A DNA stretch of 64,000 bases from Acinetobacter zhairuonensis (GTDB lineage Bacteria > Pseudomonadota > Gammaproteobacteria > Pseudomonadales > Moraxellaceae), in the NCBI RefSeq assembly GCF_022601715.1, contig NZ_JAKVIM010000011.1:1-64000 (forward strand), read 5' to 3'. The notes below the pieces were generated by a model that was not told the DNA's origin, made no database searches, and was given only the letters and a program-made list of their open reading frames with translations. A program made the translations under genes and the position numbers. Below, one piece after another: positions 27,545 to 39,732 of this stretch (positions within the stretch are counted from its first letter, which is position 1; each line of letters starts with the position of its first letter).

Positions 27545-27914
27545 AGGAGTCAGGGAGTAAAAAATAATCATGGCTAGTATAGAAGTGAAATACGGATAAA
27601 TCGTGAATTTTTTATATAAATAGAAATGATTATTATTTGTTTCGATAAGGTTGAAGCAGAATTCTCCAAAGGTTGCTTAAAACATCGGATAGATCACATC
27701 ATGAATTGTTAAATGAAGGGCGTGTTCTGTTTTTTAATAGACTGAATGGATGCTCGAAACTGGGCAATTTACACTTTATTTTTCTCTAGATTTAAATTTT
27801 AAAAGCAGATAGTATTTAATTCCATAAAAAAAGTATGGGTTTTTTGTTTAAGATTAAACCCACATGAGTTGCTGCAATAAAAAATAACTTAATGAAAATA
27901 ATGTGAGGGAAATC
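27545..27914. other. Non-coding stretch between macA and the hemerythrin gene
   Basis: A/T-rich 370-bp divergent intergenic region with no supported ORF. It holds a weak Fur-like sequence (27622-27640) and a 7-bp hairpin (27836-27842 with 27856-27862) that has a T run on the minus strand. The hemerythrin ribosome site GAGGG is at its right end. Confidence 0.6.
27622..27640 (-). promoter_or_regulatory. Weak Fur-box-like sequence upstream of macA
   Basis: Read on the minus strand it matches 12 of 19 positions of the E. coli Fur consensus, with an unbroken central TAATCATT. The match is modest and the region is A/T-rich, so chance is a real alternative. Confidence 0.25.
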
Positions 27915-28364
27915 ATGGAGTGGAGTGAAAAGTTTAATATTGGGATTGAGGTGATTGACAATCAACATCGACAAATTCTGGAATATATTAATACGCTGGA
28001 TCAGATCCGAATGAGCGGACAGCGCAATCAAATTAAAGACGTGTTAGATGACTTGATTGACTACACCCAATCGCATTTTAGTTTTGAAGAAAATTTGCTG
28101 GAGCAAGTGAATTATCAATATTTACCCTCGCACCGAGGCATTCATGAATTGTTTGTGAAACGTTTGAACGATTGTCGTCAGCGCTTTGCACAAGGGGAAG
28201 CTGTTGAACATGATTTACATCGTTTATTGTCTAAGTGGTTAGTGAACCATATTCAGCATGATGATCAGGATTATGTCGATGCTGTACGTGACAATATGTT
28301 GCACTATTTACGTGTTCAGGAGCAGAAAAAAGGCAAAAGTTGGTTTGCACGCTTCTTTCGTTAG
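27915..28364 (+). CDS. Bacteriohemerythrin
   Basis: 149-residue single-domain O2-binding di-iron protein. Iron ligands are recognisable in order: IDNQHRQIL, HFSFEENLL, HRGIHELF and HIQHDDQDY. The start MEWSEKFNIGIEVID is typical. The frame opens at a GTG 12 nt upstream, but GAGGG lies between it and the ATG, favouring the ATG. Probable oxygen store, sensor or iron-handling protein; no partner gene adjacent. Confidence 0.9.
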   Translation: MEWSEKFNIGIEVIDNQHRQILEYINTLDQIRMSGQRNQIKDVLDDLIDYTQSHFSFEENLLEQVNYQYLPSHRGIHELFVKRLNDCRQRFAQGEAVEHDLHRLLSKWLVNHIQHDDQDYVDAVRDNMLHYLRVQEQKKGKSWFARFFR

Positions 28365-28392
28365 ATGTGTATGCTGGACTGAGCTTGGGCTT

Positions 28393-29382
28393 TTAATTTA
28401 AAAACAAATTTTTACCGCAGAGCATAGCAATGGCTTGCAAAATCAGGTGTTCTGGATTTTCTTCACTTAAGCCTTTAATCGATGCATCGATTCGGAGCAA
28501 AAGCGTAGGCCAGCTTAGAAACTGTTTGGGGGGAAGGCGGCGTAAAGCCTGTTGATATAGACTGACTTTGGTTTTCCAAATGCCCAGCTGCAAGGCATTT
28601 TGCGGTTGCTCAAACAGTTGCATCAACAGGCGCATTTCCTTGCTGATACTCCAAAGCAACAAGCTCATCGGTTCGCCTGAAGCCAGTAAATATTGGTAAA
28701 TCTTGACCGCTTGGGCGAAGTTACCTTCGAGTAAGGCATCGCTTAAATCAAAGGTGCTATAACGCGATTGATCTTGTAAACAGGCGAGTAGTTGTTCGAT
28801 GCCAATCTGGGCTAAATCAGGAAAGGTATCCCGCACTCGCATCAAGCTATTTTTTGCTGCAAGCAAGTTGTGTTCGTGATGCTGTTCTAGCCATTGCCAG
28901 GCATTGTTGGCGAGTTGAATACCGAGCTTATCCGCTTCAACCGCTAAAATGCGTTGTCGATCTTGCGGGTAATTTGCAGTCAGAGATACATTGACACCAT
29001 TGGCATCAATCACTTTGAAGAAGCCAGACTTTAAGCTGCTGCTGTCCTGTTTCGGCATCACAATCAACAACAAGTTTTGTTCATTGTGTTGCAGGTATTG
29101 GGTCAATAATTTAATGCCATTGGCATCGGGCTTAATGTTGCCATGCACCTCAATCGCAAGTTGCGTGGAAAATAAAGACAAGCTGTTTAGCGCATTGAAC
29201 ACGGTTTTCCAATCATTGACATTCGACATATCAAAGCGCTGGCGTTCAATATTTTGTTCTTGCCAGCTTTTTCGGAAGGCATCTAGCAGATTTTGTTCGA
29301 GTAAAGGTTCTTGACCATGCAGTACCCATGCACCACGTGCTTCTGGAATGCGTTTCAGGGCCTGCAAATAGTCGAGTTTCAT
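28393..29382 (-). CDS. holA: DNA polymerase III subunit delta
   Basis: Clamp-loader wrench subunit, 329 residues. It starts MKLDYLQALKRIPEARGAW and carries the family hallmark WVLHGQEPLLEQ near residue 19. A conserved LLLWSISKEMRLLMQL segment lies in domain III. Third gene of leuS-lptE-holA, the order of E. coli, and 5 bp after lptE. Confidence 0.92.
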   Translation of the reverse strand: MKLDYLQALKRIPEARGAWVLHGQEPLLEQNLLDAFRKSWQEQNIERQRFDMSNVNDWKTVFNALNSLSLFSTQLAIEVHGNIKPDANGIKLLTQYLQHNEQNLLLIVMPKQDSSSLKSGFFKVIDANGVNVSLTANYPQDRQRILAVEADKLGIQLANNAWQWLEQHHEHNLLAAKNSLMRVRDTFPDLAQIGIEQLLACLQDQSRYSTFDLSDALLEGNFAQAVKIYQYLLASGEPMSLLLWSISKEMRLLMQLFEQPQNALQLGIWKTKVSLYQQALRRLPPKQFLSWPTLLLRIDASIKGLSEENPEHLILQAIAMLCGKNLFLN

Positions 29383-29387
29383 AACAA

Positions 29388-29912
29388 TTAAGGTTGAACT
29401 GTGTTGTTGGTAACTTTAGGTAAACGATTAGAAGAAATCTGACGCACAATTTGTTGTGCTACATCATCAATCAGGACTTCTTTTAAGAATTTTTCTTCTT
29501 GGTCATCGGTGTTTACCGTCGCCAAGTTGTATTGATAGCTTCGTGTAGCAGTCACAGTCCGCATTTCCGTCACAGGATTACCCTGAGCATCTTCAATACG
29601 GAAAGTCACGTTTAAACGTAGTAAAGTTTCAATCAGCTTGCCGCGTAATTCCTGACGTACAGGAGTGTAACTATAGACATGTAAACGGTAGGCATTCGGG
29701 CTATTACTGAGTTGTACGCCTGCTGCACCTAAATAAATCGATAATTTTTCTTCTAAGGCTTCAGTATCTTTCGGCAAAGACAAACTCATTTGTGCATATG
29801 CTACAGGAGTGGCAGAAGGTTGTGTGCCTTTGAGATGAAAGCCACAGCCCACTAAACCTGCACCTAGACCGCAAGTTAAAATAATAGTTGCGAAACGCTT
29901 GCCTAAATGCAT
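29388..29912 (-). CDS. lptE: LPS-assembly lipoprotein LptE
   Basis: 174 residues. Lipobox LVGC (Cys23) followed by GFHLKG, the characteristic start of mature LptE/RlpB. It plugs the LptD barrel and delivers LPS or lipooligosaccharide to the outer leaflet. Short spacing to holA suggests co-transcription. A terminator-like hairpin and REP pair separate it from leuS upstream. Confidence 0.92.
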   Translation of the reverse strand: MHLGKRFATIILTCGLGAGLVGCGFHLKGTQPSATPVAYAQMSLSLPKDTEALEEKLSIYLGAAGVQLSNSPNAYRLHVYSYTPVRQELRGKLIETLLRLNVTFRIEDAQGNPVTEMRTVTATRSYQYNLATVNTDDQEEKFLKEVLIDDVAQQIVRQISSNRLPKVTNNTVQP

Positions 29913-29981
29913 GTATTTTCCTCTGTAAATGCTGACTTTGCAGTGTGATACAAAATGATTTCAAACGGATATGATTTTAGT

Positions 29982-30025
29982 AGCAAAGCCCGTTAAATGA
30001 AAACGGGCTTTGCTCGGGTTTTTAT
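29982..30025. terminator. Intrinsic terminator-like hairpin between leuS and lptE
   Basis: A 13-bp perfect stem (29982-29994 with 30002-30014), 7-nt loop. A T-rich tail lies on the plus strand. Both flanking genes are on the minus strand, where the stem is followed only by TAAAATC, so its direction of action is unclear. Confidence 0.6.
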
Positions 30026-30041
30026 TTTATTCCTTAAGATT

Positions 30042-30113
30042 CCTTCTCCCTTTGGGAGAAGGTTAGGATGAGGAAAGTTTACCTCTCCCTAGCCCTCTCC
30101 TAGAAGGAGCGGG
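30042..30113. repeat. Pair of inverted REP-like palindromic units
   Basis: The left unit has a perfect 9-bp stem (30042-30050 with 30054-30062) followed by TTAGGATGAGG. The right unit (30082-30113) is a related sequence in the opposite orientation (its complement contains AGGAGAGGGCTAGGGAGAGG). CTCTCCC/AACCCTCTCC-type units are widespread intergenic REPs in proteobacteria. The inverted doublet is the usual BIME-like arrangement. Confidence 0.75.
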
Positions 30114-30128
30114 CAATCAATTAAGGAA

Positions 30129-32771
<2,643 letters not shown>

Positions 32772-32840
32772 TTAAAAGTTTGCTGCACAGCATAGCGCAA
32801 AATGCACCTAAATGTGAATTTTGCAGCTGCTGAAGCGTAA

Positions 32841-32865
32841 GAAAAATTAAACTATTTCAGTTTAA
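32841..32865 (-). terminator. A/T-rich intrinsic terminator of the DUF4124 gene
   Basis: A 7-bp perfect stem (32847-32853 with 32859-32865), 5-nt loop, followed on the minus strand by TTTTTC. Confidence 0.6.
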
Positions 32866-32928
32866 AGAGCAGGAAAATGAGGGTTTCATTTTTTCTGGCT
32901 TTTATTGTGTTTTTTTCAGGTCTGTTGG

Positions 32929-33285
32929 TCATTGGGCTGTAGCTGAATCTACTGGAGATTTTACAACAGGCTTTGTCGTATCTGCTGGCATGGCTTGAAC
33001 AGATCTTGATGCTGTATCTGGAGCTGAGGTGTTGACAGTCGTATTGGTTTGGTTTTCAACAGGTGTTTGAGGACTACGACTAGTAGTCGGAGCAGAATTG
33101 TTCCAACCATAGGTCTCGATTTTACCTTTTTTCTTGGCGGATTTTGGGGGAGGTGTGGTGGTGTAATGTGTCGAGCCATTCGCATCAACCCATTTGTAAT
33201 AATCTTTGGCCCAAAGTGTTGTGCTTGAGCCGATTAAGGCACAAGTAAGCGTGATAGCACTAAGCAGATGAAATGGAAGAGACAT
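32929..33285 (-). CDS. DUF4124 domain-containing exported protein
   Basis: 118 residues: signal peptide (about 1-26, ends LWA), then the DUF4124 motif DYYKWVDANGSTHYTTTPPP, a short all-beta segment found at the N-terminus of many gammaproteobacterial envelope proteins. The C-terminal half is a low-complexity Thr/Pro/Asn-rich tail. Function unknown. It stands alone, with a terminator downstream and the ilvI leader region behind it. Confidence 0.82.
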   Translation of the reverse strand: MSLPFHLLSAITLTCALIGSSTTLWAKDYYKWVDANGSTHYTTTPPPKSAKKKGKIETYGWNNSAPTTSRSPQTPVENQTNTTVNTSAPDTASRSVQAMPADTTKPVVKSPVDSATAQ

Positions 33286-33598
33286 GTGTGTTGTCCTGTT
33301 TTATTTCTAAGATCAAAAGGAGTTGTCTGTAAATTGTTCAAATTGCCAATTTAAAGATTTTTGATTGGAATAGGGATTGTTCAAAATAGTATAGGTTGAT
33401 TTTTATTTTGGACAAGACATTCTCACTTGAATTTTTTGAAAATCAGATGGATTTAATGTCTAAAAATTATAGAGATAGCAGATAAAGAGTGGAAATTTAT
33501 CATAATCATTTCAATGTTTGACTGAGTGTGCAAAAAACTCGATTTAGATTAAAAAATGCACGGTCTGTAAATAATCAAAAAAAAGCTGTTTTTTCAAC
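33286..33598. other. A/T-rich intergenic region upstream of the ilv leader
   Basis: No supported gene, RNA or clear repeat. The sequence is strongly A/T-rich and probably holds promoters for the divergent DUF4124 gene. I see nothing else in it. Confidence 0.5.
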
Positions 33599-33627
33599 TT
33601 GACAACAACAGGTTAAACAAGAAAAAT
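33599..33627 (+). promoter_or_regulatory. Candidate sigma-70 promoter of the ilvI leader
   Basis: A perfect TTGACA (33599-33604), a 17-bp spacer and AAAAAT (33622-33627, 4 of 6 to consensus). If this is the only promoter, the short leader ORF starting at 33626 would not be translated. The two readings are alternatives. Confidence 0.4.
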
Positions 33628-33730
33628 GCTGTCTTTAGTTTTATGTGCCTTCTCTCGATCACCCTTCGAAGAAGTGTTACGTCATGCAATGGGCGTCATC
33701 TCTAGCCGAGATGGTGAACAAAGCAAATAA
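33626..33730 (+). CDS. Possible 34-residue leader peptide upstream of ilvI
   Basis: Short ORF beginning MLSLVLCAFS. Eight of 34 residues are Leu/Val/Ile, with four in the first six codons, and a terminator-like hairpin lies 26 bp past its stop. That combination suggests transcription attenuation by branched-chain aminoacyl-tRNA supply. Against it: the ribosome site is weak, the control codons are at the beginning rather than the end, and the best promoter overlaps the ATG. Confidence 0.3.
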   Translation: MLSLVLCAFSRSPFEEVLRHAMGVISSRDGEQSK

Positions 33731-33756
33731 AAATATGTTTATCCCAACATGTTTTA

Positions 33757-33797
33757 GATCCCATATTGCTCAAACAGCAAGCGGGTCGGATTTTTTT
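33757..33797 (+). terminator. Attenuator-like hairpin with T7 tract upstream of ilvI
   Basis: Inner stem TTGCT/AGCAA (33766-33770 with 33776-33780), extended through CCC/GGG and GA/TC with a bulge (33757-33762 with 33783-33787). A run of seven T (33791-33797) follows 3 nt later. It lies about 113 bp before the ilvI start with no gene between, so it would act as premature termination in the leader. Confidence 0.5.
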
Positions 33798-33910
33798 CCT
33801 ATTGCCATGAAAACTATGAAATATGTGTGCTATAACAGTGCAGACAATTAATGAATGAACACTGCTGATGTCTCCCATCAAGCGGTGATAAAAGATTAGG
33901 GTGAATCACG

Positions 33911-35638
33911 TTGGAACTTTTATCTGGTGGTGAAATGCTTGTTCGCGCATTAGCGGACGAAGGCGTTGAACATGTTTTTGGATACCCAGGCGGCGCAGTT
34001 TTACACATTTACGATGCGCTTTTTCAACAAGACAAAATCAATCATTATCTCGTACGTCATGAGCAAGCTGCTGGTCATATGGCTGATGCTTATTCACGTG
34101 TTACAGGTAAAACTGGTGTAGTTCTGGTCACTTCAGGACCAGGTGCAACTAACACAGTTACTCCAATTGCAACTGCTTATATGGACTCAATCCCAATGGT
34201 GATTTTGTCTGGTCAGGTGGCTTCGCATTTAATTGGGGAAGATGCATTCCAAGAAACAGACATGGTGGGTATTTCTCGCCCAATCGTGAAACATAGTTTC
34301 CAAGTGCGTCATGCAAGTGAAATTCCTGCAGTTATCAAAAAAGCATTCTATATCGCGGCAAGTGGACGTCCAGGTCCTGTTGTGGTCGATATTCCGAAAG
34401 ATGCAACCAATCCTGCAGATAAATTTGCCTACGAATATCCTGAAAAAGTGAAGATGCGTTCTTATCAACCACCGCATCGTGGTCACTCAGGTCAAATTCG
34501 TAAAGCGATTGATGAATTAATCAATGCCAAACGCCCTGTAATTTATTCAGGTGGTGGTGTGGTTCAAGGCAATGCATCCGCATTATTAACTGAATTGGCA
34601 CATTTATTGGGCTATCCAGTGACCAATACATTGATGGGCTTAGGTGCTTTCCCGGGTAACGATGAGCAGTTCATCGGTATGTTGGGGATGCATGGTACGT
34701 ATGAAGCCAATATGACCATGCACAATGCAGATGTGATTTTGTGTGTCGGTGCGCGCTTTGATGATCGCGTGACCAATAATCCTGCAAAATTCTGTCCAAA
34801 TGCAAAAGTGATTCATATTGATATCGACCCTGCGACGATTTCAAAAACCATTATTGCGCATATTCCAATTGTGGGTGCAGTAGAGCCTGTACTTCAGGAA
34901 ATGTTGGCACAGCTCAAACAAATGAATGTGTCTAAGCCAAATCCTGAAGCGATTGCGGCTTGGTGGTCACAAATCAATGAATGGCGCAAAGTGCATGGTT
35001 TGAATTATGACAAACCAACTGATGGTTCAATGAAACCGCAACAGGTGGTTGAAGCATTAGACAAAATTACCAATAGCCAAGCGATCATTACTTCAGATGT
35101 GGGTCAACATCAGATGTTTGGTGCGCTTTACTATAAATACACGCGTCCACGTCAGTGGATTAACTCGGGTGGTTTAGGCACCATGGGTGTTGGCTTGCCA
35201 TATGCAATGGCGGCAAAACTTGCCTTCCCAGACCAGCAAGTCGTGTGTATTACTGGTGAAGCCTCAATTCAGATGTGTATTCAAGAACTTTCAACCTGTA
35301 AGCAATATGGCTTAAATGTGAAGATCTTGTGCTTGAATAACCAAGCTTTAGGTATGGTGAAGCAGTGGCAAGATATGAACTATGAAGGACGTCATTCAAG
35401 TTCTTATGTCGACTCATTGCCTGATTTTGCCAAATTGATGGAAGCTTACGGTCACGTTGGCATTCAAATTGACCATGCCGACGAGCTTGAATCTAAGCTT
35501 GCAGAAGCGATGGCAATTAACGACAAATGTGTATTCATTAATGTCATGGTCGATCGTACTGAACACGTTTACCCAATGTTGGTTGCGGGTCAGTCGATGA
35601 AAGATATGTGGTTAGGTAAAGGAGAGCGTACTTCATGA
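33911..35638 (+). CDS. ilvI: Acetolactate synthase large subunit
   Basis: ThDP/FAD enzyme for the first common step of valine/leucine/isoleucine synthesis, 575 residues. N-terminal [16 protein letters not shown] and [13 protein letters not shown] contain the catalytic Glu. The middle FAD-like domain includes GARFDDRVT. The C-terminal ThDP motif is [19 protein letters not shown], where the usual GDG(S/A) begins GEA instead. The start is TTG, giving MELLSGGEM, which lines up with E. coli IlvI. It overlaps ilvH by 4 nt. Confidence 0.95.
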   Translation: MELLSGGEMLVRALADEGVEHVFGYPGGAVLHIYDALFQQDKINHYLVRHEQAAGHMADAYSRVTGKTGVVLVTSGPGATNTVTPIATAYMDSIPMVILSGQVASHLIGEDAFQETDMVGISRPIVKHSFQVRHASEIPAVIKKAFYIAASGRPGPVVVDIPKDATNPADKFAYEYPEKVKMRSYQPPHRGHSGQIRKAIDELINAKRPVIYSGGGVVQGNASALLTELAHLLGYPVTNTLMGLGAFPGNDEQFIGMLGMHGTYEANMTMHNADVILCVGARFDDRVTNNPAKFCPNAKVIHIDIDPATISKTIIAHIPIVGAVEPVLQEMLAQLKQMNVSKPNPEAIAAWWSQINEWRKVHGLNYDKPTDGSMKPQQVVEALDKITNSQAIITSDVGQHQMFGALYYKYTRPRQWINSGGLGTMGVGLPYAMAAKLAFPDQQVVCITGEASIQMCIQELSTCKQYGLNVKILCLNNQALGMVKQWQDMNYEGRHSSSYVDSLPDFAKLMEAYGHVGIQIDHADELESKLAEAMAINDKCVFINVMVDRTEHVYPMLVAGQSMKDMWLGKGERTS

Positions 35639-36126
35639 GACACATTATTTCTGTACTCGTTGAAAACGAAGCTGGTGCGCTTTCTCGTTTAGTGGGTTTA
35701 TTCTCGCAACGTGGATACAACATTGAAACACTGAATGTTGCACCAACTGAAGACCCGACTTTGTCACGTTTGACCCTGACGACGTATGGCGATGATCACA
35801 AAATTGAGCAAATCACCAAACAACTGAATAAATTAGTTGAGGTGGTGAAAGTGGTTGATTTGTCTGAAGGTGCACATATTGAGCGTGAATTAATGCTCAT
35901 TAAAGTGAAATCACTCGGTTCGGCACGTGCTGAAATTAAACGAACTGCGGACATTTTCCGTGCGCAGATTGTTGATGTGACACCAACGACCTACACCATT
36001 CAAATCGCGGGTACGACTGAAAAAATTGATGGTTTTATTGATGCATTAGCTGAAAACACCATCCTTGAAGTTGTGCGCTCTGGTGTTTCAGGCATCGCGC
36101 GTGGCGAAAAAGTTTTAACCATTTAA
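35635..36126 (+). CDS. ilvH: Acetolactate synthase small (regulatory) subunit
   Basis: 163 residues. An N-terminal ACT domain begins [23 protein letters not shown] with the [15 protein letters not shown] segment, which forms the valine-binding site. The C-terminal small-subunit domain includes REL(M)LIKV. It activates and confers valine inhibition on the large subunit. ATGA overlap with ilvI. Confidence 0.95.
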   Translation: MRHIISVLVENEAGALSRLVGLFSQRGYNIETLNVAPTEDPTLSRLTLTTYGDDHKIEQITKQLNKLVEVVKVVDLSEGAHIERELMLIKVKSLGSARAEIKRTADIFRAQIVDVTPTTYTIQIAGTTEKIDGFIDALAENTILEVVRSGVSGIARGEKVLTI

Positions 36127-36192
36127 TTATTTAACACAATTCAACCTCCTTTTGAGAAAGAGGAGGATTTCATCAAAAAATAAACCCCTTGA

Positions 36193-37248
<1,056 letters not shown>

Positions 37249-37278
37249 TTTCTCGAATCAATTGATTTGATTGCGAAG

Positions 37279-37304
37279 ACCCACTCTATTTGAGTGGGTT
37301 TTTT
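37279..37304 (+). terminator. Intrinsic terminator after ilvC
   Basis: An 8-bp GC-rich stem (37279-37286 with 37292-37299) followed by TTTTTT. Confidence 0.88.
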
Positions 37305-37360
37305 ATGTTTATGGTTACGTGCCTCAAAAAGATAAAAGCACTGCTTTCATTTTTTTCGTA

Positions 37361-37408
37361 CCTTGGATTCAAGCAAACAAAATCGTAGACAAAGAAAAGA
37401 ACTAATTT
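37361..37408 (+). pseudogene. ilvC: Duplicated 3'-end fragment of an ilvC allele
   Basis: 48 bp matching 37204-37251 at 45 positions. The three mismatches all fall at third codon positions and are synonymous, so both copies still spell the C-terminal [14 protein letters not shown] plus stop. The fragment lacks everything upstream of that point and has its own terminator just downstream. It is a remnant, not an expressed gene, and comes from a slightly diverged ilvC. Confidence 0.85.
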
Positions 37409-37434
37409 TATGATCTAGCTGATTGATATGCGAT

Positions 37435-37462
37435 AAAAACCCTTGCGAAAGCGAGGGTTTTT
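37435..37462 (+). terminator. Second terminator, downstream of the ilvC-tail fragment
   Basis: A 12-bp stem including one G-T pair (37435-37446 with 37451-37462), GAAA tetraloop, T run. It has no sequence relation to the first ilvC terminator. Confidence 0.88.
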
Positions 37463-37477
37463 TATGGGATAAGAAGA

Positions 37478-38262
37478 ATGATTCTATATAAATATGTCAG
37501 TTTTGAAGCTGGTTTAAAGATTTTGGAAACAAGTACTTTGGGATTCCTCATTTAGAGGACTTTAATGATCCATTTGGAGGCACGGGTTTGGGGTTTTATG
37601 ATTCGGACGTTCCTTTACCTGTTGTAATCAATGCATTTCGAAATCGTTTTTTGAGAAAATATTGTATTTTGAGTCTAACCAGAACGGCTTTGAATCCACT
37701 GATGTGGTCGCATTATGCTGATAGCTATAAAGGAATGGTCATTGGTATTGATACTGAAAAAGCTGGCTTTGAAAATATTGATCAATATGTAATTCCAGCC
37801 CAGAAAGGCGAAGTTAGATATTTAAAAACAGTGTCCAAAGGTGTTAATGCCGCCAATATGGATAATTTACTTTCAATAGGTAATTCGAGCTCATTAAATT
37901 GGCAGGTGAGTGAAAATCTTCTGAAGCATGGTTTCCTTTATAAAATGCAAGAATGGGTATATGAGGAAGAAGTGCGAATTGTTGAAAATATCTCCTCGGC
38001 GAATATTGGATATCATTATTCAACTCAAAGTGAGTTTGAGTTAGAGGGTCAACTTTGGCATCGGGTGGAGCTTCCTACCAGACCCATATATACCACCAAA
38101 ATTCCGAAAGAAGCATTTGTAGATGTAACTTTGGGTTTATCTACCTATAAGGAATTAAAGCGCTTACAAGAACGAGAGACACAGCAGTTTAACCCTGAAA
38201 AAGTGGAGCGGCTGGAAAAATTATTGGCATGGATTGGTTTGATGAACCTACCCATATATTGA
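37478..38262 (+). pseudogene. DUF2971 protein gene broken by a -1 frameshift
   Basis: The ATG at 37478 (AAGAAG just upstream) opens MILYKYVSFEAGLKILETS and stops at a TAG at 37553. The -1 frame continues the same family without loss: PHLEDFNDPFGGT, then the hallmark LNPLMWSHYADSYKGMVIGID, to 38262. Joined, it would be about 261 residues, a normal DUF2971 length. The shift maps to 37537-37546. The in-frame heptamer T TTG GGA at 37537-37543 has the X XXY YYZ slippery form, so programmed frameshifting is possible, but a simple deletion or sequencing error is more likely. DUF2971 proteins are often found in accessory and defence regions; function unknown. Confidence 0.75.
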
Positions 38263-38348
38263 ATTGAAAGGGATAATCAGGATTGGGTGCTGCAAAGAAA
38301 AGAGATGACTAGATAATCTTTGCAATATGCTGGTGGTCTATATTGAAT

Positions 38349-38393
38349 CTGTCATGAATTTATCATCAAACTGTCAAACTGGACATCTATGCT
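38349..38393 (+). promoter_or_regulatory. Tandem Pho-box promoter of the glycosyltransferase/PAP2 pair
   Basis: Three 7-mers spaced exactly 11 bp apart: CTGTCAT (38349), TTATCAT (38360), CTGTCAA (38371), and a weak fourth (38382). The first overlapping 18-bp Pho box matches the E. coli consensus at 15 of 18 positions and the second at 14 of 18. Ten bp after the third repeat is TATGCT (38388-38393), the spacing at which PhoB replaces the -35 element. Confidence 0.72.
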
Positions 38394-38420
38394 AAGGGAA
38401 AATCAAGCAATAGGTGTCAT

Positions 38421-39704
38421 ATGTCTAACATATCCACTGTGGGCCTGCTAAAACAACAAGATTTTCCAGACAGTTTTAAGTTTTATTTCAAATTACAAAA
38501 AAACAAAAGTAGCTTAGAAGAAATAAGTGTTTTAAATGATCTGGTTCGCCCACGGTTAAAAATTGCAATTGTCACAGAAACATGGCCGCCAGAAGTGAAT
38601 GGGGTGGCTTTATCGCTGATGCAACTGTGTAAAGGACTGCAAAAGCAGGGGCATAAAATTCTACTTATTCGTCCGAGCCAGACTCAATCGTGTATGGATT
38701 TTATGCCGAATAAAGAATGTCTGGTCACAGCACAAAGTATCCCTAAATATCCGAGTCTGCAATTTGGCTGGCCGCAGTTTCTGAAAGTTGCCAGTGTTTT
38801 AGATGAGTTTATGCCCAATGTGGTGCATGTGGTGACTGAAGGACCATTAGGCTTAACCGCATTACATGCTGCCAAAAGTCGAGATATTCCAGTATCTAGT
38901 GGATTTCACTCGCCTTTCCAAGATTTTAGCCGCTTCTTCGATTTGGCATTTCTGGTGAAACCTATACAGCACTATTTACGCTGGTTTCATAACAATACCC
39001 AATTGACTTGTGTTCCGAGCAAAGACACCGAGAAAGCACTTAAGCAATTTGGCATTAAATGTCCCTTGGTTGTCGTCGGGCGAGGGGTGGATACTCAACA
39101 ATTTTCTCCGCTCTATCGTTCTGAAGCATATCGGTGCACTTGGGGGGCGGATAGCAATACCACCGTCATGCTTTATGTGGGGCGATTATCACCAGAAAAA
39201 GAAATTGATGTGCTGATTCGTAACTTCATATGTATGCAACAACAAGATGAAAAACAGCACAAATTGGTGATCACGGGCGATGGACCTGACCGCCAGCGAC
39301 TGGAAGCATTGGGGCTGGCGCATGGTGTGATTTTTACCGGCAGCTTAACTGGTAAGAATCTTGCTAGTGTATATGCAAGTGCTGATGCTTTTGTATTCGC
39401 CAGCCAAGTCGAAACCTTTGGTAACGTTGTTTTGGAAGCGATGGCTAGTGGTTTGCCAGTGGTGGCTTATAATTATGCATGTGCGCATGCTCATATCGAG
39501 CATGGCAATACGGGATGGTTAAGCACGCTGGGTGATGTAAATAGTTTTTCATCACAAATGCAGCGTTTACCCAGTCCAAACATACTCAACAGCATGGGGC
39601 AGCGTGCTCGAATTAAAGTGATGGAAATGGGTTGGCAGCTTCCTGTCATGCAATTGGAGCAGGCTTTATATCAAGTGGCTAAGGAAACACGAATGATAGC
39701 GTAA
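38421..39704 (+). CDS. GT4 family glycosyltransferase, probably lipid-directed
   Basis: 427 residues. After a ~45-residue N-terminal extension comes a GT-B fold: LKIAIVTETWPPEVNGVALS is the acceptor-side start typical of the MgtA/SqdX-like branch. VGRLSPEKEIDVL (about 253-265) and VETFGNVVLEAM (E331-x7-E339) are the donor-site EX7E motif. No membrane helices; probably peripheral. AGG lies 6 nt before the ATG. Immediately followed by a PAP2 phosphatase gene and preceded by tandem Pho boxes, it is a candidate diacylglycerol glycosyltransferase of phosphate-starvation lipid remodelling. Donor sugar unknown. Confidence 0.82.
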   Translation: MSNISTVGLLKQQDFPDSFKFYFKLQKNKSSLEEISVLNDLVRPRLKIAIVTETWPPEVNGVALSLMQLCKGLQKQGHKILLIRPSQTQSCMDFMPNKECLVTAQSIPKYPSLQFGWPQFLKVASVLDEFMPNVVHVVTEGPLGLTALHAAKSRDIPVSSGFHSPFQDFSRFFDLAFLVKPIQHYLRWFHNNTQLTCVPSKDTEKALKQFGIKCPLVVVGRGVDTQQFSPLYRSEAYRCTWGADSNTTVMLYVGRLSPEKEIDVLIRNFICMQQQDEKQHKLVITGDGPDRQRLEALGLAHGVIFTGSLTGKNLASVYASADAFVFASQVETFGNVVLEAMASGLPVVAYNYACAHAHIEHGNTGWLSTLGDVNSFSSQMQRLPSPNILNSMGQRARIKVMEMGWQLPVMQLEQALYQVAKETRMIA

Positions 39705-39732
39705 GCAAAACAAAAGCTTGAGGAGAGAAATT

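Noticed and set aside
32877..32942. A 21-residue hydrophobic ORF (starts MRVSFFLAFIVFF) on the plus strand near the DUF4124 stop, with AGGA close to the ATG
   Set aside because: It lies in the 3' untranslated region of a minus-strand gene, right beside that gene's terminator, has no visible promoter and is explained by a T-rich stretch. No antisense arrangement like that at 62.8 kb is present.
33645..33851. 68-residue plus-strand frame in the ilvI leader
   Set aside because: It overlaps the leader ORF and the attenuator hairpin, lacks a ribosome site and reads like non-coding sequence.
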